From Dendrolimus kikuchii (taxonomy: Eukaryota > Arthropoda > Insecta > Lepidoptera > Lasiocampidae): a stretch of 64,000 nt of DNA. The notes under the pieces are model-generated. The model had not been told where the DNA came from. It was given only the letters and a program-made list of their open reading frames with translations, and searched no databases. This document shows positions 42,193 through 52,154 of this stretch, in pieces. Location of the stretch: the NCBI GenBank assembly GCA_019925095.2, contig CM034412.1, forward strand, positions 15,724,001 to 15,788,000. The letters run 5' to 3'. Within the stretch, counting starts at the first letter, position 1. Every line of letters starts with the position of its first letter. The position numbers and the translations under genes were made by a program.

Positions 42193-42662
42193 TGATGGAG
42201 CGATGTTTTACCTACTTTATACTAGGCAAGGACGGAACAACAAGCATGTCGTCTATACTGTCCTGTTTGAAAATGAAAATTTCAAAAATATATTCAAGGA
42301 AAATTAGTAGTAGACCTTTGGGGGTATTTTCGATCAAAAGGCATTTTCAATTGTTTAGTAGTGAAATACCGAAAATAGTGAATGTTACTCACCTCTACAG
42401 AACCTGTCATAGCTTGCAAATTGCCACTAGTTTACTCGTACGTCAATTTCCATTTGACAATATCCTTGTACGCTCTAAAACCACTCTGAAGCCATATCGA
42501 ATTATTGTTTGTGCTCCGGGCCTTGAGGTGTTTGCGGTAGCGCGCCACTAGAAATCACAAAGCTTGCCATTCTATTCTGATTTCTAGCCAAATATTGTAT
42601 TAGCATGTGTTAGTCACAGTTTCAAGTTTAATGGGTTCGCAATAGAAAAACAACTATTTAAT
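42193..42662. other. Unassigned spacer, possible old SINE
   Basis: A 119-codon plus frame (42192-42551) has no domain or splice support. The antisense sequence (GTGGCGCGCTACCGCAAACA) may be an old retroposon, from memory only. Confidence 0.3.
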
Positions 42663-42868
42663 ATTTACGACACACCTTCCATGATCAAATTGATCGTGTA
42701 CTAGCAGAAGGTGATGTCAGGAGCCTTAAGAACAGACGAGCTTGCATGACAAGAGTTATGAATGTCAAAGAGGCAAGTGAGGTGTGTAAGAATAAGCCTA
42801 AATGGCACTCTGTTGTTCGTGCCTACCCCGCAAGGGAACTGGCGTGAAGTTATGTATGTATGTATGTA
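42663..42868 (+). mobile_element. Family R copy 13
   Basis: CGACACACCTTCCATGATC to a (TATG)3 tail. Target duplication unclear (TTTAA-like). Confidence 0.85.
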
Positions 42869-43391
42869 ATTTAAATAAAGTCTCTTAATATTTAAACAGT
42901 TCCTGGGCAACATACGAAAACTGAAAACCAGTAAAACGCGTTCCCCATAACCTCGCCGCAACAACGTGAAGTGAAAGTTTGAGATCCGCTTTCAGAAGGT
43001 ATGTATGTATGTGTAATATTTACGAACATAATCATCTATTTCCTTTACCATAATACGTAACAAAACACTTAGTTAGCATGGCTTTTACTTACATTTTAAC
43101 AAGCGGTTCACAATTTAGCCCCTACAACTTAGTCATGGACTCTTTAACTATATTCCTCCTTTTCCAATTTGTCTGATTCGCAATTATCAGGGCACTTATG
43201 TCTACTTGCGCGTTTCGAACAGGATAAAGGCTCTTTTTAGGTTTTGAGGTCGAAACATCAATGACCAAGTATATCTCACGGTATCGATTCCATTCTCTTT
43301 TTTGATTCCCTCCATTAAAAATAAAAACAGTGTTACCAGCCGCGGTGGAAGTGCGTGTTGGTGTGAGTATGTGTATAAGTTTTATTGTTGG
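42869..43391. other. Unassigned spacer
   Basis: A minus frame at ~43130-43240 reads EPLSCSKRASRHKCPDNCES but lacks a good acceptor. Nothing else recognised. Confidence 0.35.
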
Positions 43392-44073
43392 TCTTACTAC
43401 TATTATAAATGCGAAAGTTTGGATGGATGTTTGTTGCTTAATTGCGCCAGACCTGCTGAACGGATCTGGATGTTTGGCAGAGATAGATTATAGTTTGCAA
43501 TTGGACATAGGCTACTTTTTATCCTAGAACAATTAAGTTTGAAATATCTAAGAATTATAACATGCCCATTTCGTAACATACGTATACCTCTTTTAATAAC
43601 ACTAGGGTGATGATTTGCGTACTACCTCCAGGCCCGTGAAGATGTTACTGTCGGGCGTGTGGAACACGAAACACTTGGGTCTCCACTCTACTTACAACAT
43701 TTTTTTTAAGGCTTGGGAAATGCGTTTCGCACACTACCGGGCCCTTCACTAGGAACTAGACCAAAGCGATGAGAGGTGTCACCCACGAATGGGCGTACCA
43801 GAGTCAAATCGCCGGCTTGTGTGGAAACTCGACTACTCAATACTCCACTAAAACCACCCTCCTCCCATGTGCCCCGCGCTTATAGCAGGAAGAGGGTGAG
43901 ACTTAGAACGTAGCTACGCCCACGCTGATCTTAACGCATCAGTGGTTGAGAATTCCCCGGGAGAGGTAAACTCACTTCGTCAACAGGGGTGAAGACTCCT
44001 CTACTCCCTAGATGCTAGAGGGTCTACTTACAACATTTACATTAACGCAAGCGAAGCCGCGGACAAAAGCTAG
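43392..44073 (+). mobile_element. Helitron-like element, family HG
   Basis: Starts TCTTACTACTATTATAAATG and ends GAAGCCGCGGACAAAAGCTAG|T. The interior block (43790-44020: CTCCACTAAAACCACCCTCC, CTTAGAACGTAGCTACGCCC) recurs at 63510-63735. Confidence 0.65.
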
Positions 44074-44198
44074 TAGATTAATATATACAACGCTACAGTG
44101 TTAAGAGCATGTTATGGTCACCTTCACTGAAATATAAGATCATATTCTGAAATCCCTCGAAAATAAAACCTCTGTACAAACAAACAATGTCTACTAAT

Positions 44199-44728
44199 CT
44201 ATACTAATATTATAAAGCTAAAGAGTTTGTTTGTTTAAATGCGCTAATCTCAGGAACCGCGGGTCCGATTTGGAAAATTCTTTCAGTGTTGACTAGTACA
44301 TTTATCGAGGAAGGCTATAGGCTATATTATATTTTCAAAAAAATTAGGGATCCTTACTAAAAGTCCAATAATGTAACCCAAGGTGTAAAAAAATGACCCG
44401 AAAAAATCCTTAGACGGCGTGCGCTGCGAAAACTATTGATTATAGAACAAAACAATGTACTACCACTTTGCAGAACATATAATTGTCTACAAAAAATATC
44501 GCGTAACAATATTGTTAGACATATGTCTAACTATTGTAGTTATCTCACAATAAGTGTTTTCTTTTATTTTTTTAAATAATTAAAATGCCGTCGCTTCAAA
44601 AACTCTTTATTTTGTACCTTGATATTAATCCTTATCAAAATAAATTACTCCATATTCAAGACGAATTCAATACCTTTCTAGAACTTTTTGAATTATTCAA
44701 TTCGGACGTTTCATTCAAAAGTATTTAA
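44199..44728 (+). mobile_element. Helitron-like HA long form with cargo, 3' truncated
   Basis: Starts A|TCTATACTAATATT and follows the 9804 copy to the end of the cargo ORF, then stops just before the RLE-type LINE. Confidence 0.75.
44585..44728 (+). CDS. 47-codon ORF in Helitron cargo, copy 3
   Basis: Same frame as at 4135 and 10183 (MPSLQKLFILYLDINPYQNK) with G to D and a 9-bp in-frame deletion near the 3' end. Stop TAA retained. Function unknown. Confidence 0.35.
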   Translation: MPSLQKLFILYLDINPYQNKLLHIQDEFNTFLELFELFNSDVSFKSI

Positions 44729-44734
44729 TTATAA

Positions 44735-46990
44735 TAATGCATGAGACCGCAAAGATTCATCAAATCAGCTTCGCCGGGTCGTTGAATCCAAAATCTCGGA
44801 CGGAGATATTAAAGGAGCAGCACAAATTTTGTTCTCCAATGATACCGTTGTTCCCAACAATGAGACCACACTGGACGCTTTGATCGACAAACATCCACCT
44901 TCAAGCACTGTCCCAAGCAAAAAACCTCAGGACGAAAACTTAGTCACCGAGCCGAGGGCTGTTCTTCAGTCTGTTATGTCTTTTAAGGGCGGCTCAGCCG
45001 GCGGCCTCGATGGCCTCACTCCGCAACATCTTAAGGATCTGCTGGGTGGGTCTACCGGAATCGCAGGTGAGACGCTCTTAAAGGATCTAACAGACTTGAT
45101 GAATTTAATACTCTCGGGCTCTGTGACAAGCGAAGTCGTGCCAACGTTATTCGGTGCTAATCTATTTGCTGTTGTAAAAAAGGATGGCGGCATCCGCCCT
45201 ATAGCGATTGGTACAATGTACCGTCGCCTCGCACCTAAAATCTGCTGTCGACAAATAATAGATGCATGTTCCACATATTTCGCCCCTACTCAATTGGCTT
45301 TGGATCGAAAGGTGGCTGCGAAGCGGCGGTCCACGCATTACGTACTTTAATCATGAAAGACTGCTGTATGACCGTGCTTAAGGTGGATGTAAAAAATGCC
45401 TTCAATTCGGTAGATAGGGACACCCTGCTAACACAAGTTTATGAAAAATTTCCACAAATTTACAATTTTACCTCTCAGTGCTATAACAAGGCTACAAATT
45501 TAATGTATCAAGGCAGACAAATAATTTCGGCAACAGGGTGTCAGCAGGGTGACCCTCTCGGGCCGGCCTTGTTTTCCCTTGCAATTCATCCAATCATTAA
45601 CAAACTAAATTCAAAATTTAATGCATGGTATTTAGACGATGGCACCCTAGGCGGGGACATTGAAACATTAAAAAATGACATCCAGTTTCTCATTGAAGAA
45701 TTCGGTAAAATTGGCCTAACTCTTAATTTATCTAAATGCGAAATTTATCTCTCCAACAAGCTTAACAATATTGATAGCATAATATCCGAGTTTCAAAGTT
45801 TGGGTCTAAATTTCAAAATTGTTAATGAAAGTAATCTAACCCTCCTAGGGTGTCCTATTTTTAATGACTCTTTCGCATCTTTCGTGGATTCCAAAATTCA
45901 AAATTTTCTGTCCAAAATTGCTAATTTATAAAACTTAATATACATTGCGCATATTTTATCATTAGGCACTGCTTGTTTGCTCCAAATTTTACGTACGTGC
46001 TCCGATGCTGTCCCCTTTGGCAACATTCACATTTACCAAGTAATTTAGACAATACTATTAGGCAATCACTCTCTTCATTGTTCAATATTCTTTTCGATGA
46101 TTGTACGCGGACCCAAGCCGCTCTGCCGATAAGGCATGACGGTCTGGGAATACGCAAAATTTCCGACATAGCGCTACCCGCTTTCTTAACCTCAGTGTAT
46201 AGCACCATGGACCTCATCGGTAATTTACTAAATCCATCACTTCGTGATTTTGAGAGCGCGCTCGCCTCTTAGCTGTCTCACGTTGGGAGTCAGGCCTGTG
46301 GCTACAGACGTTGCCCTCGGCGAATCTTGGCACACTTTTGGATGACGCGACTTTCAGAATCTGTGCCAGCATTCGCCTGGGGGCAACCTGTGTGGTCCCA
46401 CACCTCTGTCAATGTGGTGATAGGGTGGACCGCTTGGGACACCACGGACTATCCTGCAGCAGAAGCGCCGGTAGAATTTCCCGACACGCGGCACTCAACG
46501 ATATCATCCGCCGGGCTCTTGTCACCGCCGGGGTACCTTCTATTTTGGAACCAAACGGCTTGTGCCGCGACGATGGCAGGAGACCGGATGGGATGACGCT
46601 GATTCCCTGGAAGATGGGCCGCCCCTTAGTGTGGGATGCTACTTGCGTTGACACTCTGGCGGCGTCCCATCTTTCAAGTACGTGCACTACCGCCGGTTCT
46701 GCTGCAGCCGAACAGGAGGCCCTCAAGCGCCGCAAATATGCCGCCATTGGAAATGGTTACACATTTGCGGCATTTGGGGTGGAAACTTTGGGTCCGTGGG
46801 GTCCTAACGCTCTAAAGGTCTACCGTGACGTCGCCAAACGTTTAGTAGACGTCACACGCGACCAGAAGGCTGGCGTCTATTTCGCTCAAAGATTAAGCAT
46901 TGCCATACAACGTGGCAACGCCGCCAGCCTTCTGGGGACGTTCCCAGTAAGTGACAGTGGTTTGGGACCAATAACTTATCTTTAGATATT
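44735..46990 (+). pseudogene. LINE with C-terminal restriction-like endonuclease (R2-type architecture), decayed
   Basis: 5' truncated at a Helitron. Frames joined by shifts near 45297, 45930 and 46272 give an N-terminal KHP-containing leader, FKGGSAGGLDGLTPQHL, VKKDGGIRPIAIG, VLKVDVKNAFNSVDR (first Asp), CQQGDPLGPALFSLAIHP, WYLDDGTLGG (catalytic DD), then a C-terminal open part (46311-46985): CQCGDRVDRLGHHGLSC (CCHC), RHAALND, EPNGLCRDDGRRPDG, VWDATCVDT, QRGNAASLLGTF and a stop. CCHC, then PD, then D is the layout of R2-superfamily restriction-like endonucleases that nick the target. Exact clade not assigned. Non-functional because of three shifts. Confidence 0.75.
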
Positions 46991-48163
46991 TTCCCCTTTT
47001 TTATTTAGTTTTAGTTTTTATATTGTGACTCATATAAATATGTACGCAGTCCACGTTGACCTTTACTTAAGGTACGCGATCATGCAACGCAACAATGATC
47101 GGATCTACCAAATGGTACAGATGTCATCTATAGATTATTCACACATTAAGTTGGGAGGGGGTCGTTGAAATGTGATATTGTTTGACAAGGAGTGGGAGGG
47201 GTTCTAAATTTCGTTACGTCACATTCCAAAATCTGATGTTGCGAACAGAATCACCTTCCTGATCTCGCCCCTGGAAATCCCGTACCACGCCCCGCTTATC
47301 GCGAATATGTAGCTTGTTCCGTTAGGTGCTAAGCGTCTGCATTTTTGTAATACCTTAGTAAGCACGGTGCACGATGTTTGAGAGGTCGCGAAATCTTCTC
47401 CACGCCGCAGACAGGTCACCAGACGCCGCAGATAGCCACCTAAAGCCCGAGATGGCCATCGAAAGCCGCAAACTGACCGACCATGCCGCAGACGGAGCCA
47501 ACGCGAAGTCCGTTATGGCCACCGAATGCCGCTGATTAGCCGACTCCAGCCGCCGATATACCCTTTATGTGTCTGGCAGCTCCTGTACCCCGTCACCGGG
47601 AGGTAGTTGCCCCCCGCGAAACTTGTTCCGGGGCAAAGAGTAGTAGCTCGAGGCCCCATACCGGCTCTGCAATCATGAGGCAGCGACGATGACCCTCGAT
47701 TATTAGCCTCCAACAAACGTCAAGAATATATACACATATGAATAATAGTCAAGTATATACACACAAGGAAGACTAAGGAGACCAGGAAGATCAAGAAGCA
47801 TTCGGAAAACTACAGTCATTAGACTCTCAGCGTGACTACGTGGATCTTGTGGACTACCAGTATTGATCGGTGTAATCGATACAATTAGTGATATGTGTTC
47901 AGTGGAACATCCGGGTTCTAGTGCTAAGTTGTGTTGGTTAACCTTGAACGTGCCGTTTACTACAGCAGTGCTGATCATACCTGTTGCTGTTGTAGCACCT
48001 ATAAATAAATACATTCCATTTGCTAAGGCGTGCTTCATGAAGTGCGAACATCTAATATATGTAGGTATGCTTTATAACACGAAATTTGAACTATTAACGA
48101 AAAATTTCAAAATACCTCCAACTCTATCTCTATGAGCATATAATACTTAAATGATACTTTATC
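46991..48163. other. Spacer with a degenerate CGCCGCAGA repeat and an unassigned ORF
   Basis: 47390-47530 has loose ~20-bp repeats around GCCGCAGAC/GGCCACC. 47863-48135 (+) is a 90-codon frame with a hydrophobic run (TTAVLIIPVAVVAP) flanked by cysteines. No homology or splice evidence. Confidence 0.35.
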
Positions 48164-48340
48164 GAGATGTTGCCGAGCGCTTAGTAGACCTCTCACGCGA
48201 CCAAAAGGCTGGCGTCTATTTTGCTCAAAGGGTAAGCATTGCTATTCAGCGTGGTAACGCCGCCAGCCTTTTGGGAACGTTCCCGGTAAGTGACAGTGGT
48301 TTGGGACCAATATTTTATCTATAATTTTGCTCTCTTTTTT
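48164..48340 (+). pseudogene. 3' end of a second RLE-type LINE copy
   Basis: GACCAAAAGGCTGGCGTCTA ... GTGACAGTGGTTTGGGACCA repeats 46831-46990 with ~15% differences by eye and stops in the same place. 5' truncated. Confidence 0.75.
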
Positions 48341-48716
48341 TTTATTATTTAGTTTTAGTATTTAATTTTAGGTTTCTATTTTATAGTTTAGTTTAATTTT
48401 TAAAATAATTTTGGTTGTTACAATAGATTAGGAATTATTATATGCAATATTTATTACTTAAATGATTACAAAATAAAAATGGAAATAAAACTAATTACGC
48501 AACTGCTGTTTTAATTTAATAATTTATTGGTGTAAAATTGCAATTACATATATTGCATATATCACACTAGGGAGGAAGGAGTCTGACAGATCAAAAATCA
48601 TGAAATTGGTGTGACATAATTCGTACATAGCCGCTAAGAATAAAATTGATTTTTTTAAATCTGATCTATATATAGGTAATATTTAAAGTTTCAACTTTAA
48701 ATATTATGCAATATAC

Positions 48717-49322
48717 TAGGGGTCACCAATTAGTTTAATTCGGGGTCCGTTTTAAGAAATGAAATGACCATCGCGGTCCGCACAACATTTTATAGAAAAA
48801 AATGTTTATTAAACAAATGTAATCACGGAAATAACAAAGGTATTATTTTACATATCAATGAGAAAAATGACATTATCTGTTGCGAACTACCTGTCTGAAT
48901 TTTGGAGTGAAATTGGTGCAAGCTATTGACATTAAATCCTGGAGATGTGCATCAGTAAGTCGAGATCGAAATTTATTCTTAACCCTTTAGCTCACTATTA
49001 GCACATATGTGTCCGCGATGAGAGTGCAGATCGCGTTTGTGCACGTGATCGTTAATTGTGTTGTTGTCTCACTCTGTTTATATAGGAGTTGTATGATTTG
49101 TATGAAATGGGTATATTTTCCTGGTATATTACGAGATAGTGATAGTGTTAGTCTTGCGGCTTTTTGGTATATCGATAATTGTCTTAAGGGTTAATGAAGT
49201 TCACCTTCATCTCATTTTATTAAATTACGTACTCTGTAGTGCAAGTTGCTATGTTCTCGCGCTCCGCACAAAATGGGTCGGCGGTCCGAATGCGGACCAC
49301 GTCCGCCATTTGGCGACCCCAA
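48717..49322. mobile_element. hAT-type MITE
   Basis: Ends TAGGGGTCACCAA and (inverted) TTGGGGTCGCCAA, flanked by CAATATAC (48709-48716) and CATTATAC (49323-49330), an 8-bp duplication with one mismatch. No transposase. Confidence 0.75.
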
Positions 49323-49330
49323 CATTATAC

Positions 49331-49873
49331 TAATAATTAATTCAAAAAATATTAAACCGGCAAAGAAATTATTAGGACATATTAGTAATTAACACAGATT
49401 ATGAATAAACCGATGAAATGAATAAATCAGAATGATGATAGTAAGGTCATCAGGGCCGCAAATAATATTTACCGATAAGTGTGTCCCATCCCTAATCGAA
49501 AGCTCCCAGACGTCGCGTCTGTTTGAAAAAGCACACTGATTACTAATGGAGTGTATTTCTCTAAACATACACTTTTGTACGTAAAATCCAGGCATTGAGA
49601 ATTATCGGCACGTATGCTATTTATGTCATACTTATGAATATTTTGTCAATGTACAGTCGTGGTATGAAAATGTTCGCTAGTTTTCAAATTGAATTATTCA
49701 ACGTTCCGCGAGCACGTGTTACCTTTTTAAACGAAGTCACAGAACAGACCGTTAAAAGAACAACAACATATTTTCAAAATATAATAATTTTTATGTTTTA
49801 CTTAACACAGACTTCAAGAGGTTGTAGAAAGAAGTTGGTTACATTTTTTTGTTTTATAGCTTAAAGTCGTTTT
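49331..49873. other. Unassigned spacer with possible family F remnant
   Basis: 49795-49850 (AACACAGACTTCAAGAGG...AGAAGTTGGTTAC) may be a family F end. Otherwise no exon or repeat recognised. Confidence 0.35.
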
Positions 49874-50183
49874 ATCCGTGCAGGAACGGAGAAAGAATAC
49901 AATTTCCTGCGGCCGAGCGGCCTGTCGTAAGAGGCGACTTAACAACCCACGGCCAGGTGGTAGGGTATTTACCCGACTGGATAGCTACCACCCCTGGTCT
50001 AAAGTATGTCGCCATAACAACCTTGAGTTGTGTTCCAGCATTAGTGACCAGGTTCCAGTCTCCCTTAAGAGAGCAGTAGCGCATTTGTAGCAACTTTGGT
50101 GTTGTAAATGTCCATAGGCGATGGTAACCGCTTTCTATCAAGTGGGCCGTCTGCCTGTCTGCTGGTCTTCTGCATTAAAAAAA
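49874..50183 (+). repeat. Family S retroposon, long form
   Basis: Plus-strand copy, TATCCGTGCAGGAACGG to CTTCTGCATTAAAAAAAAG. The family frame (ERRKNTISCGRAACRKRR to VPVSLKRAVAHL) is open without an ATG. Confidence 0.85.
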
Positions 50184-50426
50184 AGAAAAAAAGTCGGTTT
50201 TATATTTTTTTTTTATTTTTAGTTGCGCAAGCACTTGAATAGTTTTAGATATATTATATACTAAGCGCCTGAGGAAATTGTACTACTGGCACGCGTAGAC
50301 AGGTTGGCCATCTCACTCTTCCGTGTATTCAACAAGGCTTGTTCTCGATTTCCCTGCGATCCACACAATTGATTAAAACACATTGAAAACCGGACAATTG
50401 ACGGCGCAATGGCGTAACAAATATAC

Positions 50427-50900
50427 TGTTACGATCTAGGTGCCGACAAAGACAAATTCACACCTGCATCCCTGTAGAAACACATTTTATTACCTTTTCG
50501 GCATTTGGACTTCTTTTGTTTACTTTGTGATTTAAAAAAATAGCCCTTTGTGTATTGTAATCTTTTACCGCCTATTGTTGTATTGTGATCACTGCCAGGT
50601 GTCTCGAATTTAAAAATACAAACTGATTCTAAGAAATTCGGTCCACGCGACCGGGCAGACATATTACATCTGTGCAGTATAAAGCAATGCCCCAATGGAG
50701 ATATGAGGCGGTCTAGCGATAACCACGAGCGAAGCAAGACGTGTGTACTACATGTTTTATGGAATTACGATCTTCTGCATTACGTTTGGACTTGTTGCGT
50801 TCGGTTATACTTGTACCTGTGTTATGCGTGTTTGTATAGTTCTAATAAACTCAATAACAATTCCAACGGCATTTTAATTCGAGTCCTGCAACTCGTAACA
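50427..50900 (+). mobile_element. Family T solo LTR, complete
   Basis: 474 bp, TGTTACGATCTAGG to CTCGTAACA, flanked by ATAC (50423-50426 and 50901-50904). TATA box CAGTATAAAGCAATG near 50677. Confidence 0.85.
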
Positions 50901-51026
50901 ATACAAAAAAAAACACACACAGAAAAACCTCCTTTTGTAGGTCAGTTAAAAATGCCCAAACGTTATTGACTATATGAAAACATTCCGAAGCGTGACTCGA
51001 GCCTTTTCTGTTCAATTGGAACATTT

Positions 51027-51257
51027 TGTAAAAGCGCTGGAAGTATACGTGCTGGGAACATCGTATCCCCGATGCGGGCCCCCGCTCCACCCTCGCGGCG
51101 TTCGGGTCGCCCGACCCGCCCGCCGGCCAAGCTACTCAGTTAATCCTGCAACCTTGTGACGTACGCATGTATGTAGGAACTCACGCGCCGGCCTGCGCGC
51201 CGCGCGTTCGGGGTTCGTTCAGTAGGTTTATTCATTAAAACAAGTTTACCAATCAAG
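51027..51257 (+). repeat. Left direct repeat of the gypsy-type element
   Basis: Begins TGTAAAAGCGCTGG and ends ACCAATCAAG. Its first ~130 bp equal the last codons of the element's ORF, so it holds a piece of coding sequence as well as LTR. Confidence 0.8.
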
Positions 51258-52154
51258 CTTTATTATTTCAAGTGCCCGCTATAATAATTGGCAGCCCAAC
51301 GTGTGGCACGAAATATAGTGTTTTAAAACAGTTTTAGTGTGTTCTAGTTATAAACTTTGCGATACCTGTGTGTGCCGATACGTTTGTTCCGCGTTTGTTC
51401 TGAGTTAGTACTCAACGCGACGTTTAGGTGGCTATCGTAAGTCTAGAACTAAACTGTAGGTTCGTGATTTAGTACCTAATGACCTAACGTGTTCTGAATA
51501 GGTTTCTATAGGACTTGTGAGTGAAATACACGTTCGTACGAGTGTGAGTGCTCGACGTGTTTGGACTTGTTTGAACTTGTTCGGACTCATTCGTTTTTAT
51601 TCAAACTTGTTCGTACTTTTGCATACTTGTTTATAACTTAAGTTAGTACTTTGAATAAACCTAGGTACCCTAAAACGGTTCAAATGTTTATTTGTGTTTG
51701 TTTTACGTGACATTTTGATTTAAATTTAATTTATTGTTTTATATAAAGTGACTATAAGTATAAAGAACTAGAAATTAGTGTTTATTTTCATATATGTAAG
51801 TACATACGTACGATGGTTCCGTAAGTACTTTTGGACTTATTTATACAGGACTGTACTTACCTACTAGTTGGAATAATTTTGGAAGAATAATTTTATACAA
51901 AGACTTTTTTTTTTCGTTAATTGGAACATTGTGTTTTGTGTACAGACAGTGTTGTTTTCCAATTTAAGACTTTTAGTGTCAGACTGTTTTGAACTTAGAA
52001 CTTTATTTTCAAGTTATCTTTTATAGTTGAAGTTATTGTTTATTTAGGCTACGATGAACAATTATTTTGTGTTGAACTATATTGTGTTTTCCGTTTGTCT
52101 TGGTGATCGGACAATTTATCACCGTGGAAACATAGAGTTTTCCGATTAGGCATT
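51258..52154 (+). other. Untranslated leader of the gypsy-type element
   Basis: AT-rich, with repeated TTGGACTTGTTTGAACTTG-like phrases at 51540-51640. No ORF. Confidence 0.6.

Noticed and set aside
42192..42551. 119-codon open frame
   Set aside because: No motif, no splice signals, and the opposite strand looks like an old repeat.
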